6,708 nt of DNA from DATDCV01 sp036524155 (GTDB lineage Bacteria > Verrucomicrobiota > Verrucomicrobiia > Limisphaerales > UBA8199): NCBI GenBank assembly GCA_036524155.1, contig DATDCV010000761.1, positions 1-6,708 of the forward strand, read 5' to 3'. The notes beneath the pieces were generated by a model, which was given only the letters and a program-made list of their open reading frames with translations, ran no database searches and was not told where the DNA came from. The position numbers and the translations under genes are program-made. Positions 1 to 5,519 of the stretch are shown one piece after another. The stretch's first letter is position 1. Each line of letters starts with the position of its first letter.

Positions 1-572
1 AGGGTGAAGACCTGGAGCCGTTGTTCGCGACGCACCAGGCGCCCGAGCCTGGCCTCTACCCCATTCGTGGCACTGTCCTGTTCGGCCTGGCCGAATGCGA
101 GCGCGCCCGACTCTGCGCCGATTATCTCAAGGCCGGACGCCTGGCCGATGTCGGCCGCATGATGAAGATCTCGCACGATGGCGACCGCGTCATCACCTGG
201 ACTCGGGACGGCCAAAGCAAGCCCTACCATGCGCCGACGGGCAACAATTACCTCCTGGGCTTGATGGCCGACCTCGAAAGCGGCGAGCCGGAGCGCGTCG
301 AGCGGGCCCAACTCACCTGGCAGCCCGGCTCGTACTCCTGCAGCCTGCCCGCCATCGACCGCATGGTCGACCTTGCTATCGCGACCGAGGGCGTTGCTGG
401 TGCTCAACTCGCCGGCGCCGGTCTGGGCGGTTGCATGATGGTTCTGGCAAAGCGTGAAGCCGTCCCCGGGCTTACTGAACGCCTCCGCTCTGCTGCCTCC
501 GAGCCCTCGGGCCAACCTCCCGATGTTCTCGTCTGCCGCCCTGTCGCCGGCTCAGGCTTGCTGGTCGCCTGA
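1..572 (+). CDS. Galactokinase-like GHMP kinase, C-terminal part (5' end outside window)
   Basis: The frame is open from base 3 to the TGA at 570-572, so the gene starts upstream. TTG at 21 is a possible codon but not a credible start, because the frame continues through it. About 190 residues are visible. The best landmark is the glycine-rich GHMP motif AGAGLGGCMMVL (411-446), matching the galactokinase C-terminal motif that lines the ATP/sugar site. Before it come E-x-x-R followed by GRMMKISH, equivalent to the galactokinase 'fG-LM-SH' helix, and GSYSCSLPAIDRMVDLA, equivalent to the usual 'y-vS-peiD-lv' segment. By family, such cytosolic enzymes phosphorylate galactose or a related sugar with ATP. 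Oddly, about 45 residues separate the SH motif from the SYSCSLPAID segment, where classical GalK has only a few, so the substrate may differ. It converges on the minus-strand gene ending at 710. Family call is confident; exact substrate is not. Confidence 0.8.
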   Translation, partial: GEDLEPLFATHQAPEPGLYPIRGTVLFGLAECERARLCADYLKAGRLADVGRMMKISHDGDRVITWTRDGQSKPYHAPTGNNYLLGLMADLESGEPERVERAQLTWQPGSYSCSLPAIDRMVDLAIATEGVAGAQLAGAGLGGCMMVLAKREAVPGLTERLRSAASEPSGQPPDVLVCRPVAGSGLLVA

Positions 573-589
573 TTCATGGATCTCATGAA

Positions 590-682
590 CCGGTCACAGA
601 TTGTAGGCGCCGACGTAAGGAGGCGAGAACAACCGAGTCTGCCAGCGTTTCGCCTTACGTCGGCGCCTACAATCTGTACCGG
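590..682. repeat. Long palindrome, BIME/REP-like pair of inverted elements
   Basis: Arms 596-620 and 653-677 are a perfect 25-base inverted repeat. CCGGT at 590-594 and ACCGG at 678-682 extend it outward past one bulged base (C595). The central loop is 32 bases. Each arm, read inward, starts TTGTAGGCGCCGACGTAAGG. GTAG is followed by a small internal hairpin, CGCC...GGCG (608-611 with 622-625 in the left arm; the right arm has the same pairing on the other strand). GTAG next to a foldback is the layout of REP elements mobilised by RAYT/TnpA-REP transposases, and two inverted copies make a BIME. A separate small hairpin, TTCATG-GATCT-CATGAA, lies at 573-589 directly after the kinase stop. The palindrome sits between two converging genes and could also act as a bidirectional terminator or mRNA stabiliser, although it has no T tract. 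Confidence 0.7.
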
Positions 683-709
683 GTTGGTGCGGCCCATGAC
701 ATCTCCAAA

Positions 710-2686
710 CTAAGGCGCAATCAGCAACCGGTACAGCCGTGCCGGCTGATCCACTGCCGACGTGTCGAAATAAGACTGCGTGGTGTTCGTGAGCTGCACC
801 GTCGCAATTGCAAACCAGGCGTTCGTCGGGCCCTCCTGGTTGATGCTTTCAATTCTGATTGAGGTGCCGGGCACGCCGCTCAATTGGATCGCTGAAATCA
901 GGTGCAGGTCCAGCGAGGGCGCCGACTCCGCGATTCCGCCCTGCCAGGCACGATAAAAGCGGTTTGTGTTCAGCGGCGCGTTGACATCGAAATACCACTC
1001 GGTGGGGTTCACGAGATCCTGTGAATCGAACTCGATCCAATCTGCTGACGGGCCGAGAGAGGAGGCATATTCGAGGTTCACCGTGGTGCCGGTCTGGCCG
1101 GTTATGCTCAGCCCTGGAACCAGCTTCCGCTCCACCCGCGGGATGACGCTGAGAATCGCGGGGCCGTTTGTGACCATTCCGCCGACAGTTTTGTAGGCAG
1201 CGCTGTACTCTCCGGTCTGTTCGAATTGCAGTCCTTCGAGCACCAGCACCGGGTTGGTTGCGCCGGGAACCGGGGCGTTGTTAAACCGCCACTGGCAGGA
1301 GGCGGGGCGGGCGGCCGCGGGCCACAGGCCAAACGCGGCGCTGCTCCCAAACTCTGCCGTTTGAAAAGCCGGCGCGGGCAGCACCGGTAGCGACAGTGCA
1401 AACAGCGTCCCTCCGCCACAAACCCCGCCGCTCGCGGCCGTCCCATACAGCGTGTTGTCGGCGTAGATGAGGGCGGCGTAGGGCAGGGTGCCGTCGGCAT
1501 TCGTGCCGCCTGTACTTTCGCTGAAAGCATGAATCCTCCTGAACCCGGTCCCATCGACCTGCACCGAGTAGACCGCTGGTAACGATTGAACGGTCCCGTA
1601 AAGCGTCTTACCGACGAGAATCGGCGCCGCCGGCGGACAGTAGCCGTCCCAGGTCTTGAAACTGTAGACCGTCGCGAAATCACTCCCATCCGTTCTCAGC
1701 CTGTAGAGGGTCCCCAGGTCGTTGGCACCGCCGAAACTGGTTGCCCCATAAAGAACCTCTCCGTACATCGTCAAACCTGCGTCCACCACTCTGCCATCCG
1801 TGCACTGGAAATCGTGCAAAGTGGTGAAATCCGTCCCGTCAATTTTTATCCTGAATACCGTTCCGTTGGTGTATTGGCCGCCGCGCTCGGCTGTGCCATA
1901 CAACACCCCGCCCGATACAAGCGGAGTCGCGTAAGGGTAAGTCCCATCCACACCATGGAATTTATGGAGAACCGCGAACGAAGTTCCATCCGTGTTGATC
2001 CTGAACAGCGTGCCGTTGCCGGCAAGGCCGCCCTGTTGGGTTGTTCCGTAAAGGGTGTCTCCCTCACAAGCCAATCCCCCAATCGGTAGCGCCCCGTTGT
2101 CGCCATCGAAATTGTGCAAGGTGGCAAAGCCCGTTCCGTCTGTGTTCAACTTGAATACGGTCCCCTGTCCCGAGGTGCCGCCCGTTGCCGTTGTTCCATA
2201 GAGTGTATCGCCCGACATTGCCAGCCCGCCATACGGGTGGGATCCGTTTGTTCCGTAAAACCGGTACAATACGGTCATTTGCGTCCCGTCGCGCCTGACC
2301 CGGTAAACCGCCCCGACGGCCGCCGTGCCGTATATGATGTCTCCCGAAAGCAGCGGACCTCCCTGCGGCCAGTGAAGCTCGTCCCCGCAAAAACTCTGCA
2401 GGTTCGTGAATGCGACTTGTGGTATCCCGGTGACTGTGAGGGTAGCCTTCCGGCTGCCTATGCTGCTGTAAGCGTTCTGCACGGTCACCGAGTAACTCCC
2501 TGCGTCGGATTCCCAAACCTTCGCCAGCGTGAGCACCGAGCCGGTTGCTCCCGAAACATTCCCACCGTTCTGCAACGCGACTCCATCTTTCGCCCATTGA
2601 TACCGGAACGGCGGCGTGCCATCGGTCTCAACGCTAAACGTGGCCGTTTCCAGGGCCGCAACGGATTGGTCCACGGGCCGGATACT
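710..2686 (-). CDS. 3' half: Ig-like domain 4, seven GloVer repeats, C-terminal modules
   Basis: This part is in frame from about 2686 to the TAA at 710-712. The same frame stays open upstream to 3121, but that extension is the wrong register of the Ig-coding DNA and shows no domain. Whole-protein numbering continues from residue 462. Ig-like domain 4 has W492 and DAGSYSV 522-528. The GloVer block runs 551-893. A degenerate Ig fold follows, with CQW 925-927 and TGEYSA 952-957, and then two related beta-rich C-terminal modules. By family, GloVer repeats (TIGR03803) occur in large exported verrucomicrobial proteins of unknown role, and Ig domains suggest binding or a stalk. There is no start codon with a ribosome binding site or signal peptide at the beginning of the real homology. 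As it stands this half is probably not made, or not exported, unless the frameshift is an artefact or is bypassed. Confidence 0.75.
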   Translation of the reverse strand, partial: SIRPVDQSVAALETATFSVETDGTPPFRYQWAKDGVALQNGGNVSGATGSVLTLAKVWESDAGSYSVTVQNAYSSIGSRKATLTVTGIPQVAFTNLQSFCGDELHWPQGGPLLSGDIIYGTAAVGAVYRVRRDGTQMTVLYRFYGTNGSHPYGGLAMSGDTLYGTTATGGTSGQGTVFKLNTDGTGFATLHNFDGDNGALPIGGLACEGDTLYGTTQQGGLAGNGTLFRINTDGTSFAVLHKFHGVDGTYPYATPLVSGGVLYGTAERGGQYTNGTVFRIKIDGTDFTTLHDFQCTDGRVVDAGLTMYGEVLYGATSFGGANDLGTLYRLRTDGSDFATVYSFKTWDGYCPPAAPILVGKTLYGTVQSLPAVYSVQVDGTGFRRIHAFSESTGGTNADGTLPYAALIYADNTLYGTAASGGVCGGGTLFALSLPVLPAPAFQTAEFGSSAAFGLWPAAARPASCQWRFNNAPVPGATNPVLVLEGLQFEQTGEYSAAYKTVGGMVTNGPAILSVIPRVERKLVPGLSITGQTGTTVNLEYASSLGPSADWIEFDSQDLVNPTEWYFDVNAPLNTNRFYRAWQGGIAESAPSLDLHLISAIQLSGVPGTSIRIESINQEGPTNAWFAIATVQLTNTTQSYFDTSAVDQPARLYRLLIAP
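719..1117 (-). repeat. Duplicated C-terminal beta-rich module
   Basis: Residues 985-1042 (GLSITGQTGTTVNLEYASS... to ...NTNRFYRAWQ) and 1059-1117 (SAIQLSGVPGTSIRIES... to ...QPARLYRLLI) align along their length. Each has a G-x-x-G-T-x-V/I-x-L/I-E start, a central W (W1011 and W1085), an aromatic-D pair (WYFD and SYFD) and a final R-x-Y/F-YR or RLYRL. These modules are frequent at the C-termini of large verrucomicrobial secreted proteins, in my recollection of the family. They may aid folding, secretion or surface retention, but no function is known to me. The second copy ends two residues before the stop. Confidence 0.55.
1391..2419 (-). repeat. Seven tandem GloVer repeats (about 150 bp each)
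   Basis: The repeat consensus visible here is G-x-x-LYGTt-x-x-GG-x-x-x-x-GT-l/v-F-r-l-x-x-DGt-x-F-t-LH-x-F-x-x-x-DG-x-x-P. The YGT tyrosines fall at residues 580, 624, 674, 724, 774, 824 and 875 of the repaired protein, a spacing of 44, 50, 50, 50, 50 and 51. The first unit lacks the GG turn. The fifth has YGA instead of YGT. The sixth has a shortened turn (YGTVQSLPAVYSV) and the seventh carries extra glycines. Seven beta-rich units of this size would suit a seven-bladed beta-propeller; that is inference from number and size, not a demonstrated structure. The strict 150-base period makes the locus prone to slippage and unequal recombination. Confidence 0.8.
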
Positions 2687-4068
2687 ATGAACGGGTCCAG
2701 AACCGTGAGTTCCGCGAGCGTGCTGGTGACGCTGCCGTAATGGTTGCTGACCACCACTGAGTACGGTCCGGCATCCGCTGTCGCGATGTTCGAGATCGTC
2801 AATGCTGGGGTGCGCGTTCCCTCGATTTGGCCGCCGTCGCTCAGCGGCGTGGGGCCTTTTAGCCATTGATAACTTAGTGGCAGGGTTCCTTGAGCGGTCA
2901 CGCTCAGAAGAGCTGTTTGTCTGACCCCCACTGACTGGCTGGCCGGCTGTCCCGAGATGTAAGGATCCAGCACCGTGAGTGTCGCCGGCACACTGGTTAC
3001 ACTGCCCAGGGCGTTGCTGATTGAAACCGTGTAGTCCCCCGAGTTGGCGAACAAGACTCCCGGTAAATCCAGGCTCGCGTTGGTGGCGCCGGCTATTGCG
3101 TTTGTCAGGTTGAAAAACCACTGGTAACCAAGAGGCAACACGCCGGCGGCATTGACCACAAAATGCGCCGTGGTTCCGGCGGGAACTGTTTGGCTCCGTG
3201 GCTGGGTGATAATCACCGGCGCTTGGACTCTCACCGTCAGCGTTGCGGTCCTGCTGGTGAAGATCCCCAGGTTATGGTACATGATGACGTAATACTGTCC
3301 TGCATCTCCCGGTTGGGCGTTCGCGATGTTGAACACACTCGAGTTTGCGCCGGGGATAGGAGTCCCGTTGGCAACCCACTGGTAGGAATAAGGCATAGGC
3401 CAGGCGTCCGCCGTGACCTGGAAAGAGGCGGGCTCTCCCGCGTTTACGGAAAGATCGTAAGGCCCATACGACCCGCGGAAGTAATTCGTCGGCGTAGGCG
3501 GCATCCCGCCCAGGTGGAATGGCTGCAATCCCACAAGATAGGTCAGCCCAGGTGACGTTGGTGACGCCGGCAACGTGAGGGTAAGCGGATTGGAAACCCC
3601 AATCAGCACATTCGGCGTGCCCGCTAACCAGGCGTTATATGCTGCGTCCCACGTGTTATAATTTCCCTGCCACACCACCATTTGGACCAGCGCCGTGCCA
3701 CCCCAATCCACCCCGGGGACGACCCTTCCCAGGTTCACTACGCTCACATAGCCGGCATTGGGTGGGCTCCTGAAATTTACCCACGTCAGAGTGGTGACGT
3801 AGGGATTGTACATCAGAGCGAGCGTCCCCTTCTGAGTATAGGACGCGGCTGTCGCAGTGGTGGGACCACCTATCAACGCCGCGCGCACGTACGGATTGCT
3901 CCCGTCGAGCGGGGTGCCGTCATACAGCGTCACCGGGGCGTCAACTGGAGGAGTGGAGCCTCCGTAAAAATTTCGGAACTGCACTACACCCTGGGCCGCC
4001 GCTGTGATCCCCCAACCGGCTGCCAAGAAAAGAGCAAGGACTCTGTTCACGGGTTTGGTTCCTGACAT
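2485..4068 (-). CDS. 5' half: signal peptide, N-terminal domain and Ig-like domains 1-3
   Basis: ATG at 4068 is chosen over an in-frame ATG at 4158 because it has a strong Shine-Dalgarno (AGGAAGGA, 4073-4080) and opens directly onto a signal peptide: basic residues K5 and R9, a hydrophobic core at about 10-22, and an AAA-Q signal peptidase I site at 23-26. Residues about 26-200 form a beta-rich domain (VVQFRNF..., VDAPVTLYDG) of the kind found at the start of many verrucomicrobial secreted proteins; I do not know its function. Ig-like domains follow, each with a YQW core tryptophan and a D-A-G-x-Y or S-G-D-Y tyrosine corner: W231/DAGQYY 255-260, W317/SGDYTV 343-348, W402/DAGPYSV 432-438. True homology ends at residue 460 (base 2689). 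The remaining codons to the stop at 2485 are out-of-frame read-through, so a protein made from this half alone would lack the whole repeat region. Confidence 0.75.
   Translation of the reverse strand: MSGTKPVNRVLALFLAAGWGITAAAQGVVQFRNFYGGSTPPVDAPVTLYDGTPLDGSNPYVRAALIGGPTTATAASYTQKGTLALMYNPYVTTLTWVNFRSPPNAGYVSVVNLGRVVPGVDWGGTALVQMVVWQGNYNTWDAAYNAWLAGTPNVLIGVSNPLTLTLPASPTSPGLTYLVGLQPFHLGGMPPTPTNYFRGSYGPYDLSVNAGEPASFQVTADAWPMPYSYQWVANGTPIPGANSSVFNIANAQPGDAGQYYVIMYHNLGIFTSRTATLTVRVQAPVIITQPRSQTVPAGTTAHFVVNAAGVLPLGYQWFFNLTNAIAGATNASLDLPGVLFANSGDYTVSISNALGSVTSVPATLTVLDPYISGQPASQSVGVRQTALLSVTAQGTLPLSYQWLKGPTPLSDGGQIEGTRTPALTISNIATADAGPYSVVVSNHYGSVTSTLAELTVLDPFIVSGPWTNPLRPWKRPRLALRPMARRRSGINGRKMESRCRTVGMFREQPARCSRWRRFGNPTQGVTR
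2684..2691 (-). other. Frameshift site: one base missing inside the Ig domain 3/4 linker
   Basis: On the minus strand the local reading is CTG GAC CCG TTC AT- AGT ATC CGG CCC GTG GAC CAA. Adding one base after AT (2688-2687) restores FISIRPVDQSV, which is identical in length to the YISGQPASQSV boundary of the previous Ig repeat. There is no homopolymer and no X-XXY-YYZ slippery heptamer here, so neither a simple homopolymer sequencing error nor classical programmed -1 frameshifting is suggested. The exact lost base cannot be fixed: placing the lesion within the next dozen bases also restores the frame but gives a less good repeat alignment. Confidence 0.7.
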
Positions 4069-4072
4069 GGCT

Positions 4073-4080
4073 TCCTTCCT
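4073..4080 (-). promoter_or_regulatory. Shine-Dalgarno site of the Ig/GloVer gene
   Basis: The minus strand reads AGGAAGGAAGCCATG, with AAGGA four bases and AGGA eight bases before the ATG at 4068. This site decides the start: the in-frame ATG at 4158 has no comparable motif, and using it would place 30 hydrophilic residues before the signal peptide. Confidence 0.7.
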
Positions 4081-4194
4081 GGATAACTCCGGTTTTCGCG
4101 CGCCCGTTTCCCGGCTTTCACTCCGACCCCTGGGAGGAGTCATCCACCGAAAAAGCACAACCAGAACTCTTACTGTCTGTGTGGGCTTTGAATA

Positions 4195-4225
4195 TTAGTA
4201 ACGCACAAGCCCGTCATTAAGTCAA
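4195..4225 (-). promoter_or_regulatory. Candidate promoter for the Ig/GloVer gene
   Basis: On the minus strand TTGACT (4225-4220) is followed 18-19 bases later by TTACTA/TACTAA (4201-4195), a weak sigma-70-type match in an AT-richer island of this GC-rich window. It would give a leader of about 120 bases before the ATG at 4068. The spacer is at the long end and the -10 is imperfect, so this is only a candidate. Confidence 0.25.
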
Positions 4226-4245
4226 TTCCGAAGTTTCAGGAATTT

Positions 4246-4269
4246 GTAGGCCGGGTCCCCTGACCCGGC
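4246..4269 (+). repeat. Single REP-like hairpin with 5' GTAG
   Basis: GTAG (4246-4249) is directly followed by a perfect 8-bp stem with a 4-base loop: GCCGGGTC (4250-4257), CCCT, GACCCGGC (4262-4269). A conserved GTAG/GGAG tetranucleotide at the 5' foot of a short GC-rich hairpin is the hallmark of REP elements recognised by RAYT transposases. The preceding bases make TTGTAGGC, the same octamer that opens both arms of the palindrome at 590-682. It lies upstream of the Ig/GloVer gene and immediately downstream of the possible minus-strand coding remnant ending at 4278. With no T tract it is a poor intrinsic terminator. Confidence 0.55.
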
Positions 4270-4696
4270 GCAACCACTTAACGCGCTCTGAAGGGCGGCA
4301 TGTACCACCCGCCGGGACCCGATTGCGGCACGCGGAAGGTTGTCCTCAGGGGATCCGCGAAGTCGGTCAGAGCGAGGTACTCGGGGGTCTTGTCCAGGTT
4401 AGGAGTGCAGCGCGCTGCTGAAGCCGCCGAAGGATCGTTCCACCAAAGGGTGCGGCCTGCCGAGCAATTGAAAGATCGCTTTGCTGGCTTCTTTAGCCCC
4501 GCCGTTGTCGTATTCTTTATCCTGACCAAGGACCTGTGTTTCGAGATCGTTCACTTCGTGACTCATCGACGTAATAATCGAACCACATGGAGCCAAAAAG
4601 TTACAGCCGCCGGTCCTGACCCCCACGGCGTTGTAACTATTTCGTGGGCCGTGGCTCAATCCTGAGAACATGAGTGCAAAGAACTGAGTTGAGATC
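4270..4696. other. Gap with no convincing gene
   Basis: Open frames of 80-130 codons exist on both strands between the REP-like hairpin and the rhodanese gene, but apart from the short minus-strand stretch at 4278-4398 none has recognisable motifs, a good ribosome binding site or codon use like the neighbours. I see no tRNA, no clear terminator and no long inverted repeat. The rhodanese promoter should lie in the last part of this gap, but I cannot point to convincing -35/-10 boxes. Confidence 0.4.
4278..4398 (-). pseudogene. Possible decayed 3' end of an unidentified gene
   Basis: About 39 codons on the minus strand before the TAA at 4278-4280 read like genuine protein, ending TDFADPLRTTFRVPQSGPGG and then WYMPPFRAR. 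Their third codon positions are mostly G or C, as in the real genes here. The frame continues upstream to 4529, but that part has poorer codon choice and looks like noise. A neighbouring minus frame, ending at 4399, could supply an earlier part through a frameshift. I do not recognise a family, and no start with a ribosome binding site is visible. It may be the tail of a gene that has lost its body, or chance. Confidence 0.2.
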
Positions 4697-5071
4697 ATGA
4701 ACTGGACACTTCTTATCGTCGTCGCTGCCGTCCTCGTGGGGCTCTTCGCGCTCAAACGGGCGTCGTTTGTATCGTCAGACAAAGCCCGGCAGTTGCTTCA
4801 GCGGGGCGCCGTCGTCGTGGACGTGCGCAACCCGGGCGAGTTCAATTCGGGCCACGTGCCCGGCGCCCTCAACGTGCCGCTGGGGAGCCTGAGTGCCGAG
4901 GTCCCGAAACGGTTCCCGGACAAAAACCAGGTCCTGCTGCTGCACTGCCTGAGCGGAGCGCGCAGTGGCATCGCCAGGCAGCAACTGAAGCATTTGGGCT
5001 ACGCTAACGCCTTCAACCTCGGTTCCTACAGCCGCGCGGACACGATCGTGCGCGGGGCCGGGACGCCGTAG
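4697..5071 (+). CDS. Membrane-anchored single-domain rhodanese-like protein
   Basis: This 124-residue protein has an N-terminal membrane anchor (about 3-19, NWTLLIVVAAVLVGLFALK, followed by R21) and one rhodanese domain from about 24 on. The domain shows VVVDVRNPGEF (39-49), GHVPGALNVPL (52-62) and the active-site loop HCLSGARSG with cysteine C84 and arginine R89, i.e. the standard C-x-x-G-x-R cradle. By family such proteins carry a persulfide on the cysteine and pass sulfur to thiols or cyanide, or act as redox and sulfur-carrier partners. The anchor probably tethers the domain to the inner membrane; which face cannot be decided with certainty, though Lys/Arg after the helix favours the cytoplasmic side. 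The start ATG is preceded only by a weak GAG-type ribosome site. The gene converges on the sigma factor gene, leaving 13 bases between stops. Confidence 0.88.
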   Translation: MNWTLLIVVAAVLVGLFALKRASFVSSDKARQLLQRGAVVVDVRNPGEFNSGHVPGALNVPLGSLSAEVPKRFPDKNQVLLLHCLSGARSGIARQQLKHLGYANAFNLGSYSRADTIVRGAGTP

Positions 5072-5084
5072 AGTTCCTGCGGCC

Positions 5085-5519
5085 TTACGCGAACAGGCTG
5101 CGGAGTTCATCCTCGAGTTCGGCCGCAGTGGACACCGTCCGTGCCACTTCCGAGCGGACGAGTTGGCGGAAACGGTGCCGCGCCCGATGCACCGCGACCG
5201 CCACCGCCCCCGGTGTCATCCTGAGTTCAGCAGCCACGCGCGTGTACGGGCCGTTGCTTGATTCTGCGGTCAGGAAAGGCTTCAGCGCCTCGAACTGACG
5301 CGACTTCCCGGCCCGTGAATACTCTGCGGTCAGGCGTTCGAGCGCCTGGTTCAGCAGCATCCAGGCCCAACGGCGGTTGTAGCTTTTTTCAGGGGTCAGG
5401 TCGGAAGCCGCTTCCGGAAAACGTCCCTCCGCATCCTCGTCGTCGAGCGAGAACGCGACATGAGCGTCAATGCGTTTCTGGGCATGGAGTTTCCGAGACT
5501 TTTCCCCGGAGTTTATCAC
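5085..5519 (-). CDS. ECF-type sigma factor lacking sigma-2, probably a gene remnant
   Basis: The 144 codons read from a GTG at 5519 match the C-terminal two thirds of the large ECF sigma family common in Planctomycetes and Verrucomicrobia. Landmarks are AQKR (13-16), SLDDEDAEGRF (24-34), LTPEKSYNRRWAW (41-53), EYSRAG (66-71), FEALKPFL (76-83), the sigma-4 helix-turn-helix YTRVAAELRMTPGAVAVAVHR (92-112) and the closing ELEDELRSL (134-142). Full-length relatives run to roughly 200-250 residues, and their first part contains sigma-2, which binds core RNA polymerase and the -10 region. Here that part is absent: going upstream the frame gives only a few codons (…AVFSRFWR) before an in-frame TAG at 5559-5561, and I find no sigma-2 motif such as DLTQ-FF in any minus frame up to 5850. 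The GTG has no clear ribosome binding site. It could persist as a DNA-binding fragment, but decay is more likely. Confidence 0.8.
   Translation of the reverse strand: MINSGEKSRKLHAQKRIDAHVAFSLDDEDAEGRFPEAASDLTPEKSYNRRWAWMLLNQALERLTAEYSRAGKSRQFEALKPFLTAESSNGPYTRVAAELRMTPGAVAVAVHRARHRFRQLVRSEVARTVSTAAELEDELRSLFA

Larger units (their letters stand above)
710..4068 (-). pseudogene. Frameshifted exported Ig-like/GloVer-repeat protein (whole gene)
   Basis: Two minus-strand open frames that overlap in the wrong register are best explained as one gene of about 1119 codons with a one-base deletion near 2686/2687. Reading frame one to F460, then switching, gives LDPF-I-SIRPVDQSV, which lines up without gaps with LDPYISGQPASQSV at the preceding Ig-domain boundary of the same protein. 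Upstream of the switch the second frame is compositionally odd and lacks domains. Downstream of it the first frame turns into arginine- and proline-rich nonsense and stops at 2485. Domain order in the repaired protein: signal peptide 1-25, N-terminal domain about 26-200, Ig-like 1-4 about 203-547, seven GloVer repeats about 551-893, degenerate Ig about 900-978, and two copies of a C-terminal module (985-1042 and 1059-1117). No LPXTG, PEP-CTERM or lipobox is visible, so it is probably a secreted or surface protein. The lesion may be a real mutation or a sequencing error. Confidence 0.8.

Noticed and set aside
573..589. Small hairpin TTCATG-GATCT-CATGAA after the kinase stop as an intrinsic terminator
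   Set aside because: The stem is only 6 bp and AT-rich, with no following T tract. It is noted within the palindrome entry instead.
1190..1197. TTGTAGGC octamer as in the two REP-like elements
   Set aside because: It is inside the large gene (codons for AAYKTV) and is followed by no comparable stem. Probably chance.
2680..2700. Programmed ribosomal frameshifting between the two halves of the large gene
   Set aside because: No slippery heptamer and no obvious downstream pseudoknot or internal Shine-Dalgarno is visible. A simple base loss explains the data better.
2687..3121. N-terminal extension of the downstream GloVer-containing frame, which would start at 3121
   Set aside because: It is the wrong register of DNA that encodes good Ig-like domains in the other frame. 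It has no domain, no signal peptide and odd composition.
3490..3506. GTAG followed by GCGG-CATC-CCGC, resembling the REP-like hairpins
   Set aside because: It lies inside well-supported coding sequence, has only a 4-bp stem, and does not share the TTGTAGGC start.
4399..4782. Minus-strand open frame of 127 codons overlapping the rhodanese start
   Set aside because: It overlaps the 5' end of a convincing plus-strand gene, has no motif, and has mixed composition. Kept only as a possible partner of the remnant at 4278-4398.
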